Below, piece by piece: positions 7,106-15,072 of a stretch of DNA of 23,124 nt. This stretch comes from an uncultured Collinsella sp. (GTDB taxonomy: Bacteria > Actinomycetota > Coriobacteriia > Coriobacteriales > Coriobacteriaceae): positions 1-23,124 of the forward strand of contig CABSMV010000018.1 of NCBI GenBank assembly GCA_902478935.1, read 5' to 3'. Both the position numbers and the translations under genes were made by a program. The notes beneath the pieces were generated by a model. The model was not told the DNA's origin. It made no database searches and was given only the letters and a program-made list of their open reading frames with translations. Positions within the stretch are counted from its first letter, which is position 1, and each line of letters begins with the position of its first letter.

Positions 7106-7955
7106 ATTTGAGTTCAACAAGGGCAAGATGGTCCCGTATCCTTCTGGCGCCATCGTTCCCGACCGCGACTTGGGTCAGCGCCCGGCACTCGAGTGCATCC
7201 ACCTGGGCATTGAGTTCGGTGGCCTTAAGGCAGTCGACGACTTTAGCCTGACTATCGGCAAGACCGAGATCGCCGGTCTGATCGGCCCCAACGGTGCCGG
7301 TAAGACCACGGTCTTCAACCTGCTCACCAAGGTGTATCAGCCCACGCACGGCACCATCCTGCTCGACGGCGAGGACACCTCGGGCAAGTCGGTCTATCAG
7401 GTCAACCGCATGGGTATTGCCCGTACCTTCCAGAACATTCGTCTGTTCAACACCATGACGGTGGAGGATAACGTTAAGGTCGGCCTGCACAACCAGGAGC
7501 GCTACTCCGGCTTTGAAGGCGTGCTGCGCCTGCCGACGTATTGGAAGCACGAGAAGGCTGCTCACGAGCGCGCCATGGAGCTGCTGTCCATCTTTGATAT
7601 GGAGCATCTGGCAAACGAGCAGGCCGGATCGCTGCCTTACGGCGCTCAGCGTCGTTTGGAGATCGTCCGCGCGCTTGCCACCAACCCCAAGCTACTGCTG
7701 CTCGACGAGCCTGCCGCCGGCATGAACCCGTCCGAGACCGCGGAGCTCATGGAGAACATCGTCAAGATTCGCGACACCTTTGGCATTGCCATTATGCTTA
7801 TCGAGCATGATATGTCGCTCGTTATGAACATCTGCGAGGGCATCTGCGTGCTTAACTTTGGTAAGGTCATCGCCAAGGGCACGGCAGAGGAAATCCAGAA
7901 TAACGATGCCGTTATTGAGGCGTATCTGGGCAAGCAGGATAAGGGGGAGAACTAA
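7095..7955 (+). CDS. livG: Branched-chain amino-acid ABC transporter ATP-binding protein LivG
   Basis: ATPase subunit of the LIV-type importer, 286 residues. Walker A GPNGAGKT is at residues 64-71; the signature region reads LPYGAQRRLEIVRAL, and Walker B with its catalytic Glu is LLLLDEPAAGMNP, followed by the switch His in IEHDMSLVM. It carries a ~35-residue N-terminal extension (KFEFNKGKMVPYPSGAIVP) before the ABC domain, longer than in the E. coli protein. The start at 7095 has AAGGAGG at 7079-7085. It overlaps the end of livM by 11 bases and abuts livF. Confidence 0.95.
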   Translation: MPSKFEFNKGKMVPYPSGAIVPDRDLGQRPALECIHLGIEFGGLKAVDDFSLTIGKTEIAGLIGPNGAGKTTVFNLLTKVYQPTHGTILLDGEDTSGKSVYQVNRMGIARTFQNIRLFNTMTVEDNVKVGLHNQERYSGFEGVLRLPTYWKHEKAAHERAMELLSIFDMEHLANEQAGSLPYGAQRRLEIVRALATNPKLLLLDEPAAGMNPSETAELMENIVKIRDTFGIAIMLIEHDMSLVMNICEGICVLNFGKVIAKGTAEEIQNNDAVIEAYLGKQDKGEN

Positions 7956-8669
7956 ATGGCAGAGCCGATGCTTTCCGTCTACAACATCAACGTCTGGTAC
8001 GGCGCCATCCACGCCATCAAGGACATCTCCTTTAACGTTAACGAGGGCGAGATCGTGGCTCTGATCGGCGCGAACGGTGCCGGTAAGTCCACGACGCTCA
8101 AGACCGTCTCGGGCCTGCTACGCTCCAAGACCGGCTCCATCAAGTTTATGGGCGAGGACATTACCCATACGCCCGCCGACAAGCTGGTTGGTAAGGGCCT
8201 GGCTCAGGTCCCCGAGGGTCGTCGCGCCTTTTTGCAGATGACGGTCGAGGAGAACCTGGAGATGGGCGCCTATACGCAGCCCAAGTCCACGGTGGCTCCG
8301 GGCCTCGAGCGCGTCTACGAGCAGTTCCCGCGCCTGAAGGAACGTCGTCGCCAGGTCGCCGGCACCCTTTCAGGCGGCGAGCAGCAGATGCTCGTTATGG
8401 GGCGCGCCCTTATGAGTAACCCCAAACTGCTTATGCTCGACGAACCTTCCATGGGTCTGGCGCCGATTCTGATTGAGCAGATCTTCCAGATTGTCGAGGA
8501 CCTGCACAAGGCCGGCACCACGGTGCTTCTGGTCGAGCAAAACGCACAGATGGCTCTTTCCATCGCCACACGTGGCTACGTGCTCGAGACCGGCAAGATC
8601 ACCATGACCGGCACGGGCCAAGAACTCCTGCACGACGATAACGTGCGCAAGGCCTATCTTGGTGGTTAG
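7956..8669 (+). CDS. livF: Branched-chain amino-acid ABC transporter ATP-binding protein LivF
   Basis: Second ATPase subunit, 237 residues, the usual LivF size. Walker A GANGAGKS is at residues 38-45, with Q-loop AQVPEGRRAF, signature LSGGEQQML, Walker B LLMLDEPSMGLAP and switch His replaced by Gln in VEQNAQMA, which is normal for LivF. The ATG follows the livG stop with no gap; AAGGGGGAGAA upstream serves as ribosome site. It is the last gene of the transporter operon, and the terminator at 8742-8783 follows. Confidence 0.96.
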   Translation: MAEPMLSVYNINVWYGAIHAIKDISFNVNEGEIVALIGANGAGKSTTLKTVSGLLRSKTGSIKFMGEDITHTPADKLVGKGLAQVPEGRRAFLQMTVEENLEMGAYTQPKSTVAPGLERVYEQFPRLKERRRQVAGTLSGGEQQMLVMGRALMSNPKLLMLDEPSMGLAPILIEQIFQIVEDLHKAGTTVLLVEQNAQMALSIATRGYVLETGKITMTGTGQELLHDDNVRKAYLGG

Positions 8670-8671
8670 GC

Positions 8672-8700
8672 GGTTCCGCCGTTCTGCCGAACGGCGGACC
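8672..8700. repeat. Hairpin after livF without T tract
   Basis: TCCGCCGTTC (8675-8684) and GAACGGCGGA (8689-8698) form a perfect 10-bp stem with a TGCC loop, extendable by two G-C pairs past a bulged T. No T run follows. It may be a 3'-end stabiliser ahead of the true terminator at 8742. Confidence 0.45.
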
Positions 8701-8741
8701 AGCCGACGCTGCGCGGGCACCAGAGCGACAACTTGTCATTC

Positions 8742-8784
8742 AAAGAGGACGGCATGACCAGAAGGTCTATGCCGCCCTCTTTTC
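8742..8784 (+). terminator. Rho-independent terminator of the liv operon
   Basis: Long nested hairpin: AAAGAGG, mismatch, CGGCAT, GACC, loop AGAA, GGTC, single T, ATGCCG, mismatch, CCTCTTTT. The stem is about 17 bp with a tetraloop, and the 3' arm runs into TTTTC. This is the clearest intrinsic terminator in the left half of the window. Confidence 0.8.
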
Positions 8785-8852
8785 ATGCCAATTTGTTCGC
8801 TCTGGCGCCCGCTCGCTGTCCGTCCTCTGCCTGCGGCGTTACTTTGGTTCTG

Positions 8853-8938
8853 CCCCCTTTAAGTTGCGGTGGAATAGGGGCTAAATGGGAGTCTCAGAGG
8901 CCAAAAGAGTCCCTATTCCACCGCAACTTCATGGGGGC
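8853..8938. repeat. Long inverted repeat upstream of cutC
   Basis: Arm AAGTTGCGGTGGAATAGGG (8861-8879) is repeated perfectly inverted at 8911-8929. The stem extends inward three more pairs to 8882/8908 with one G-T. Outward, after a 3-nt internal loop, GCCCCC (8852-8857) pairs with GGGGGC (8933-8938). The loop is 25 nt. No T tract is seen on either side, so it is not a standard terminator. It may be a dispersed palindromic element or a structured 5' region of cutC. The rest of 8785-8985 shows no credible gene. Confidence 0.75.
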
Positions 8939-8985
8939 GTGCGACAATGCCCATCGGAAAACGTTTGTCATCTGGGGGTCTATCT

Positions 8986-9663
8986 ATGCTGTACGAGTTT
9001 TGTGCCGAGAACTTTGAGCGGGTGCCGGCGGCTATCGATGCCGGTGCAAGGCGTATCGAACTGTGCGACAACCTTGCCGTCGGTGGTACTACGCCCTCGG
9101 CTGGCGTTATCAGCGCTACGGTCAACTATGCCCACGAGCACGATGCACGGGTGATGTGCATGATCCGTCCGCGTGGCGGCGACTTTCATTACAACCAAGA
9201 CGAGCTGCGCATGATGGAGATGGACCTGGGCCTTGCCGTGAGCGCCGGCGCCGACGGCTTGGTCTTTGGCTGCTGCAAGCCTTGTGCCGGCGGATGGGCG
9301 CTCGATGAGCTTACACTCGGCGCCCTCGTGATGGCTGCGGGCTGCGCGACCGAGGAATGCAAGCGCGAGCCCATCGACATCACCTTCCATATGGCCTTCG
9401 ACCAGCTCTCGCCCGAGGCTCAGCTCGATGCCGTCGACACACTCGCCGACTGCGGTATCACGCGCATCCTGACGCATGGAGGCGCTGCCGGAACGCCGAT
9501 CGAGGATAACTTCGATCACCTAGCTCGCCTAATCGAGTATGCGGGCGACCGCCTGACCATCCTTCCCGGCGGCGGCATTTCCACGACCAACCGCGATACC
9601 GTGGCGGCGGCACTGGTCGTCTCCGAGCTCCATGGCACCAAGATCGTGCCGCTGGAGGTATAA
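8986..9663 (+). CDS. cutC: CutC-family protein (copper homeostasis / TIM-barrel)
   Basis: 225-residue TIM-barrel protein of the CutC family. The family was first linked to copper tolerance in E. coli, but its biochemical activity is not settled. Marks: the start LYEFCAENFERVPAAIDAGA, RIELCDNLAVGGTTPS, MIRPRGGDFHY, ADGLVFGCC, THGGA and LPGGGIS near the end. The start at 8986 is chosen because MLYEFCAENF aligns with the usual family N-terminus and TGGGGGT lies 7 nt upstream; an in-frame ATG at 8947 would add 13 residues. It is slightly shorter than E. coli CutC. The next gene starts 3 bases after its stop, so the two are probably co-transcribed. Confidence 0.88.
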   Translation: MLYEFCAENFERVPAAIDAGARRIELCDNLAVGGTTPSAGVISATVNYAHEHDARVMCMIRPRGGDFHYNQDELRMMEMDLGLAVSAGADGLVFGCCKPCAGGWALDELTLGALVMAAGCATEECKREPIDITFHMAFDQLSPEAQLDAVDTLADCGITRILTHGGAAGTPIEDNFDHLARLIEYAGDRLTILPGGGISTTNRDTVAAALVVSELHGTKIVPLEV

Positions 9664-9666
9664 CCC

Positions 9667-10464
9667 GTGGCGCTGGTATTTGACGTTCAGCAGGCGAACG
9701 GTAAGCCCGACGATAACCGGCGCCCTGGCACCGCGTGCCCCTTTTGCGATACCGAGGAACTCGCCAATATCATCCGGCGCGACGGTGGCTGTATCTGGCT
9801 CGAGAATAAGTTCAAGACCCTGCGCGCCACCCGTCAAACCGTGCTGATCGAGTCGGCCGAGCACGATGCCGACCTGGTGACCTATACGCCGGACGAGCTG
9901 CATCATGTGATGCGGTTTGCCCTGGGTTGCTGGCAGCAGATGATCGATTCACAACAGTATCGAAGCGTGCTCATGTACAAGAACAAGGGTCCGCTCTCGG
10001 GCGGCAGCCTTGTTCATCCGCACATGCAGATTGTGGGTTTGGAGCAGGAAGACGGCTATGCGGCACTAGCCCCCGCCAACTTCGAAGGCATCAATGTCTG
10101 GCAACAGGGGAGAATCTCGGTCAACATCTCAACCGAACCGATCATGGGATTCTTTGAGGTCAATGTTTCAGCCCCGCAGGGAATCGCCGCCAGCGATGAC
10201 ACAAGAGACCAAGCCGAGGCGGACCTCTTCGCCGATGCGATTCAGGTAGCTCTGCGCTATATCCTGAACGAGCACCATGGTGGTCGCGCAGAGTCGTACA
10301 ACTTGTTCTTCTACCACATGGACGGTCGGACGATTGCCAAGGCGCTGCCGCGTTGGGTGGTTTCGCCCTACTTTGTCGGCTATCGTTTGGCCCAGGTCAA
10401 TGCCGAGACAACGCTCGATATCGATGCTGAGCGTCTGCGTGCGCATCTGGAAACGCTCGAATAG
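9667..10464 (+). CDS. DUF4931 protein, GalT/HIT-like nucleotidyl-transferase fold
   Basis: 265 residues. An N-terminal CPFC pair (Cys24, Cys27) and a HPHMQIVG motif (His117, His119, Gln121) resemble the zinc site and the histidine-triad active site of galactose-1-phosphate uridylyltransferases. The overall pattern (KPDDNRRPGTACPFC, WLENKFKTL, KGPLSGGSLVHPH, YNLFFYHMDG, SPYFVGYRL) matches the DUF4931 family as remembered. The reaction is unknown; nucleotidyl transfer or hydrolysis on a His is plausible. The start is GTG, supported by GGAGGT at 9654-9659 inside the end of cutC. No other galactose-pathway genes are near, which argues against a plain GalT role. Confidence 0.8.
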   Translation: MALVFDVQQANGKPDDNRRPGTACPFCDTEELANIIRRDGGCIWLENKFKTLRATRQTVLIESAEHDADLVTYTPDELHHVMRFALGCWQQMIDSQQYRSVLMYKNKGPLSGGSLVHPHMQIVGLEQEDGYAALAPANFEGINVWQQGRISVNISTEPIMGFFEVNVSAPQGIAASDDTRDQAEADLFADAIQVALRYILNEHHGGRAESYNLFFYHMDGRTIAKALPRWVVSPYFVGYRLAQVNAETTLDIDAERLRAHLETLE

Positions 10465-10494
10465 CAGGACTAACACCCGCGTAATGCGGACAGT

Positions 10495-11493
10495 CTAGCG
10501 TGCCATGGCGTCGCGGCCGGCCTCGACGCGCTTGCGCTGGGCGGCACGCTCCTCGCCGGTTAGACGCTCAAAGAGATGCCCGATAACCGAGGCGAGTACC
10601 TGCTGAAACAGCGTTCCGCACATGACGGGAAACACGACTTCGCCCGGAAAGTACTGCGTGGCGATGACGGCGCCCGAAGAGATATTACGCATGCCGCAGG
10701 TAAAGCACATGGTAGTCGTCTCGCTATATGGCAGATGCAGTGCGCGGGCGACCAGAATGCCGACGGCAAAGCCGCTGATGGCGAAGGTCAAAATAAAGAG
10801 GGCGACTTCCAGACGCACCGCGTTCATGTGCAGCACGTACTCACTCATGGCGGTGGAGTTGGAGGCGATAACGCCCATCATCATGAACTTGCAGGCGGGC
10901 GAGAGCGCGGGGGAGAGCTTCTCGTGTCCCCATCCACGCGTGAGCTCGTTGATCACGATGCCGAGCACGGCGGGGATGGCGATCATAAAGGCCATGTCCT
11001 GCATCATGCTCGGCACATCGATCGAGACGGTGGCACCCAGCAAGAGCTTCAGCGTGAGCGGAATCGTCACAGGCGAGATAACCGAGGACGTCAGGATAAT
11101 GGTGAGCGCGAGCGGGCCGTTGCCGCCGAACATGCTAATCCACATAAAGGCAGTGACTGCCACGGGTACGCTGTACTCGAGCACGATGCCGCAGACAAGG
11201 TTGGGGTTGGAGCCAAAGAACAGCGATCCCATGGCATAAGCTGCTATGGGAATAAGCACCGCCGAGACGAGCAGCGCCAAAATCAGGTGCAGCGGACGGC
11301 GGAACACCTCAGCTACCTGGTGGAAGGTGTTACTGAGCGCGCCTTGGAACGTCATAAAGGCGAAGAGAGCGGGAACGATGGGCTTAAGTACGCCGATCTG
11401 CTGGGGAAAGAGCACACCGAGCGTTACGCAAATCGGAACGATGACCTGCATATGCCCCGCGAGGAACTTTCCCAGTCCAACCCATTGCTTCAT
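10495..11493 (-). CDS. Bile acid:sodium symporter (BASS/SBF) family transporter
   Basis: 332-residue membrane protein with about nine to ten hydrophobic segments. Typical family marks are FMTFQGALSNTF, YSVPVAVTAFMWISMFGGN and, near the end, CGMRNISSGAVIATQYFP. Members move organic acids such as bile acids, pyruvate or pantoate with sodium; the substrate here is unknown. The C-terminal ~25 residues are charged and cytoplasmic. It is convergent with the DUF4931 gene: 30 bases separate the stops and no strong terminator lies between. The ribosome site is weak, with GGGAG 12 nt before the ATG. Confidence 0.85.
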   Translation of the reverse strand: MKQWVGLGKFLAGHMQVIVPICVTLGVLFPQQIGVLKPIVPALFAFMTFQGALSNTFHQVAEVFRRPLHLILALLVSAVLIPIAAYAMGSLFFGSNPNLVCGIVLEYSVPVAVTAFMWISMFGGNGPLALTIILTSSVISPVTIPLTLKLLLGATVSIDVPSMMQDMAFMIAIPAVLGIVINELTRGWGHEKLSPALSPACKFMMMGVIASNSTAMSEYVLHMNAVRLEVALFILTFAISGFAVGILVARALHLPYSETTTMCFTCGMRNISSGAVIATQYFPGEVVFPVMCGTLFQQVLASVIGHLFERLTGEERAAQRKRVEAGRDAMAR

Positions 11494-11655
11494 CTGCTCT
11501 TGTGACTCCCTTTGCTCGTAAATCCGTTTTGAATGGATATGCTAGACGCTCGCATGCATCCGTGCGTTAGAAACGCTCGATTATTTCGAGGGTATTACCG
11601 GCATCGTTTACCGAAACCACGGCGTGCTGCGAGGCTCTGCGTCCGTGCCGCACGG

Positions 11656-11661
11656 TATAAT
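11656..11661 (+). promoter_or_regulatory. Consensus -10 box (TATAAT) for the recJ-rel operon
   Basis: A perfect TATAAT lies 109 bases before the recJ-fusion ATG. No good -35 is seen. Immediately before it CCGTG and CACGG (11643-11655) form a 5-bp inverted repeat that could be an operator inside the spacer. Confidence 0.5.
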
Positions 11662-11717
11662 AAACCCGTTCAACAGATCTGCCTGCCGAAGTGGGCATAC
11701 ACAGAGGACTCATCGCT

Positions 11718-11783
11718 ATGAACCGTGAGAGGTATCGCGGCGACCTGCCCCTATCGGGGGTGGGCGCTCATGTCATCGCTTAA
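11718..11783 (+). CDS. Possible 21-codon leader ORF overlapping the recJ-fusion start
   Basis: An ATG at 11718, with AGAGGA nine bases upstream, opens a 21-residue frame beginning MNRERYRGDLPLSG. It ends at TAA 11781-11783, inside codon 4-5 of the next gene in another frame. The position, just after the TATAAT box, is that of a translated leader that could couple or limit translation of the fusion protein. No similarity is recognised. Such short frames occur by chance. Confidence 0.3.
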   Translation: MNRERYRGDLPLSGVGAHVIA

Positions 11784-14700
11784 GACGACGCATCGCTGGG
11801 CGGTCGCTCGGCAAAACCCCGAGCTCGAAAAGGAGCTTTCGGCTGGCCTGGGCATACCCAGGCTGGTGGCGCGCATTATGGTTGCGCACGGCATTGCCTC
11901 GATTGAGGAGGGACAGCTATTTCTGACGCCTTCGCTCGACCGTGATTGGGCCGATCCGCTCGTCATTCCGGGCATGTCAGTTGTTGCCGATCGTGTCGAA
12001 CGCGCCATCCGCAACCGCGAGCGTATCGCCGTCTTTGGTGATTTTGACGTTGACGGCATTACATCGACCTGCCTGTTGACCGAGGCGCTGCGGACGTTTG
12101 GCGCCGATGTCACACCGTTTATCCCGCACCGCTTTGACGAGGGTTATGGCCTTTCGCGCGCCGCGCTCGATCGCGTCAACGAGCTCGCCCAACCCAATCT
12201 GATTGTGACCGTCGATAACGGTATCGCGGCCAAGGATGAGGTCTCCTATCTGGAGAGCTTGGGAATCGATCTGGTGGTTACGGACCACCATGAGCCGTCC
12301 GACCAGGTGCCGCAGGGCGTGCCCCTGACCGACCCCAAGCTCGAGGATGAGGGCCCCTCGCGCGAGCTTGCCGGTGCTGGCGTGGCGCTCAAGCTGGTGC
12401 AGGTTTTGGGCGAGCGTCTGGGCAAGCCGTCGTATTGGCGTTCGCTGATTGAGGTTGCGGCGCTGGGCACCGTGTCCGACATGATGCCATTGACGGCCGA
12501 GAACCGCGCGTTGGTCGCCGAGGGCATCCAACAGATGCGCGTGACGGCTCGTCCCGGCTACATCGCGCTTGCAGCGCTCGCCAAGGCCGACCTTTCTACC
12601 ATTACGGCGGACGGTCTATCGTTCTCGCTCATTCCCCGCTTAAACGCCGCCGGCCGCATGGCCGATCCCAAGCTGGCGCTCGACCTGCTGCTTGCCCGCG
12701 ATCCTATCGAGGCAAGTGCACTGGCGGCCGAGCTCGAGGAGATCAACCGTCAGCGTCGCGAGATTGAGGCGGAGCTCACGCGTGATGCCATGGCAAAGGT
12801 CGAGGAGACCTATGATGGCGGTCGCGCAATCGTCGTGGGTGGCGAGGGCTGGCACGAGGGCGTTAAAGGCATCGTGGCGAGCCGCCTTACCAACCGATAT
12901 CACGTGCCGGCGTTGCTCTTCTCTATCGAGGACGGTATAGCACGTGGCTCGGGTCGCTCGGTGGGCAAGGTCAACCTGTTCGAAGCCGTCGAGCGCTGCT
13001 CCGACCTGCTGATTCGCCGCGGCGGACATGCCGGTGCGGTGGGCGTGACCATCGAGGCGTCTAAGCTCGATGAGTTTCGTCGTCGCCTTTCCGCCGTGTT
13101 GTCCGAGCTTCCCGCCGAGGACTTTGAGGACACCGACGAGGTTGCCGCCACGGTTGACCTTTCCGAATTGAATATCGAGACCATCGAGCAGATTTCCCGC
13201 CTTGAGCCGTTTGGCCAGGGTAATAAGGTGCCGCTGCTGGCTGCCGAGGGCGTGACGATGTGCGATCGCGCCGTGGTGGGCAAGACCGGCGAGCATATGC
13301 GCTTCGTGGCGACGGATGGCGCCGCGAGTGTGCCGGCCATCATGTTTCGTGTGCCGCAGATCGATAGGCTTATCAATTGCGACAGCGCTGTCGATTTGGT
13401 GTTCGAGGCCGTTGCCGAGCATTGGCAAGGTCGCGTAAAGCCAAAGCTCATGATTAAGGATGTCTTGGTCCGCGATACCACGGCGCCCAGCGTTGACGAC
13501 CCGGCATGTGAGCTTCGCCGCGGCGTACAACCGGCGGATTCTGGGCTGCGCCTGGAGTCGCGTAAACGCGAGACGCTTGCCCAGCTTTCCTATACCGAGC
13601 TCACGCGCTCACTCATTCACAGCTTTATCGGATCGAACCAGCCGCACCGCGCGCAGGTCGAGGCGCTCGATGCCCTGGCCGATCACCAAAGTGTTCTGGC
13701 CGTTATGGGAACGGGGCGCGGCAAGTCTCTTATCTTCCATGTGCATGCCGCGCGCGAGGCGGTTCTTCGCGGGCGTGCGAGTATCTTTGTCTATCCGCTG
13801 CGCGCGCTCGTTGCCGACCAGGCCTATCACCTCTCGTCGACGATGGCCGCGCTCGGCATTGGCGTAGGCGTGCTGACCGGCGAGACCGTGGAAGCCGCGC
13901 GCGATGACGTGTTTGCCGGCCTGGCTTCGGGTCGCACCGGCATCGTTCTCACGACGCCTGAGTTCCTTTCCATCCATCGCGATCGCTTTGCGCGTTCTGG
14001 ACGTATCGGCTTTGTCGTTATCGATGAGGCACACCATGCCGGTCTTGCCAAGGGCGGTGACCGGAGCGCATACCTCGACATGCCCGATATTCTCAAGGCC
14101 CTGGGCAACCCCGTTGTCATGGCCGCGACTGCCACCGCAACGGCTCCGGTCGTGGCGGAGCTCGCCCGCGTGCTACCGATTACCCGCACGGTGGTCGACG
14201 AGACGGTGCGCGAGAACTTGCAGCTCGAGGATGACCGAGACCTTGCGAGCCGCGAAAATCGCCTGGTGTCGATCGTGGCGACGGGGGAGAAGACCGTTAT
14301 CTACGTGAACTCACGCGACCAGTCCGTGGCGCTTGCCAAGACGTTGCGCAAACGCGTGCCCGACTGTGCGACCCAGATCGCGTTCTATAACGCCGGGCTT
14401 GCGCGCTCCGATCGCCGCCGTGTTGAGGAAGCCTTTAGAGACGGAAGTCTCAGCTGCATTGTTTCAACCTCGGCCTTCGGTGAGGGCGTCAACCTGCCCG
14501 ATATCCGTCATGTCGTGCTCTACCACATGCCGTTTGGTGCGATTGAGTTTAACCAGATGAGTGGCCGTGCCGGTCGCGATGGACAGCCTGCCGTGATTCA
14601 CCTGCTCTATTCGTCGCGCGACGCTCGCATTAATGAGCGCCTGCTCGATTGTTACGCGCCCGAGCGCGATGAGCTCGTCACGCTCTATCGTGCGCTGCAG

Positions 14701-15057
14701 ACCATGTGGCGCTCCAACCGTGGCAAGACAGGGGACGATTCATTCTGCGCAAGCGATATCGACATTGCGCAGATGTGCCTTGCAATCGACGCGCGCACGC
14801 CGGTCGATGAGCGCTCGGTGGCAAGCGGCTTGGGAATCTTCGAAGAGCTCGGTTTCTGTCGCGTTTCGGGGTTTGACGATACGCGTCGCATCTCAATGGC
14901 AGAAAACCCCGGTCGCGTGCAATTAAGCAGGTCAATTCGCTATTTGGAGGGCTTGCGCTCGCGCATGGAGTTCACGGCTTTTCGGAGCTGGGCACTCGAT
15001 TCGTGCGCTTCTGATATGCTAGCCAAAGTTAACCGCCCGATCGTACCGCGGGCCTAG
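11770..15057 (+). CDS. recJ: RecJ single-strand exonuclease fused to a RecQ-like DEAH helicase
   Basis: A 1095-residue protein in two halves. The N-terminal ~565 residues are a complete RecJ 5'-3' ssDNA exonuclease: DHH-domain metal motifs DFDVDG (91-96), VTVDNG, TDHHEP (Asp172, His173, His174) and GTVSD; then DHHA1 motifs GWHEGVKGIVASRL and RRGGHAGAVG; then an OB-like part (EPFGQGNKVP). After a linker comes a superfamily 2 helicase: motif I GTGRGKS (647-653), DEAH (752-755), motif III ATATAT, motif V STSAFGEGVNLP, motif VI SGRAGRDG (931-938). The RecQ zinc cysteine cluster is absent; the last ~130 residues are not recognised. The start at 11770 is preferred over GTG 11725 because GGGGGTGGG precedes it and RecJ similarity begins there. 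It is followed by rel after 15 bases. Confidence 0.92.
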   Translation: MSSLKTTHRWAVARQNPELEKELSAGLGIPRLVARIMVAHGIASIEEGQLFLTPSLDRDWADPLVIPGMSVVADRVERAIRNRERIAVFGDFDVDGITSTCLLTEALRTFGADVTPFIPHRFDEGYGLSRAALDRVNELAQPNLIVTVDNGIAAKDEVSYLESLGIDLVVTDHHEPSDQVPQGVPLTDPKLEDEGPSRELAGAGVALKLVQVLGERLGKPSYWRSLIEVAALGTVSDMMPLTAENRALVAEGIQQMRVTARPGYIALAALAKADLSTITADGLSFSLIPRLNAAGRMADPKLALDLLLARDPIEASALAAELEEINRQRREIEAELTRDAMAKVEETYDGGRAIVVGGEGWHEGVKGIVASRLTNRYHVPALLFSIEDGIARGSGRSVGKVNLFEAVERCSDLLIRRGGHAGAVGVTIEASKLDEFRRRLSAVLSELPAEDFEDTDEVAATVDLSELNIETIEQISRLEPFGQGNKVPLLAAEGVTMCDRAVVGKTGEHMRFVATDGAASVPAIMFRVPQIDRLINCDSAVDLVFEAVAEHWQGRVKPKLMIKDVLVRDTTAPSVDDPACELRRGVQPADSGLRLESRKRETLAQLSYTELTRSLIHSFIGSNQPHRAQVEALDALADHQSVLAVMGTGRGKSLIFHVHAAREAVLRGRASIFVYPLRALVADQAYHLSSTMAALGIGVGVLTGETVEAARDDVFAGLASGRTGIVLTTPEFLSIHRDRFARSGRIGFVVIDEAHHAGLAKGGDRSAYLDMPDILKALGNPVVMAATATATAPVVAELARVLPITRTVVDETVRENLQLEDDRDLASRENRLVSIVATGEKTVIYVNSRDQSVALAKTLRKRVPDCATQIAFYNAGLARSDRRRVEEAFRDGSLSCIVSTSAFGEGVNLPDIRHVVLYHMPFGAIEFNQMSGRAGRDGQPAVIHLLYSSRDARINERLLDCYAPERDELVTLYRALQTMWRSNRGKTGDDSFCASDIDIAQMCLAIDARTPVDERSVASGLGIFEELGFCRVSGFDDTRRISMAENPGRVQLSRSIRYLEGLRSRMEFTAFRSWALDSCASDMLAKVNRPIVPRA

Positions 15058-15072
15058 GGGAAGGGGACCTCG

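Noticed and set aside
5768..7153. 461-codon open frame antisense to livH-livM
   Set aside because: Shadow frame rich in Asp/His/Gly; it covers two well-recognised permease genes and matches no family.
11725..11769. GTG 11725 as start of the RecJ fusion
   Set aside because: No ribosome site. The extra 15 residues do not look like RecJ, and ATG 11770 has a G-rich site in front.
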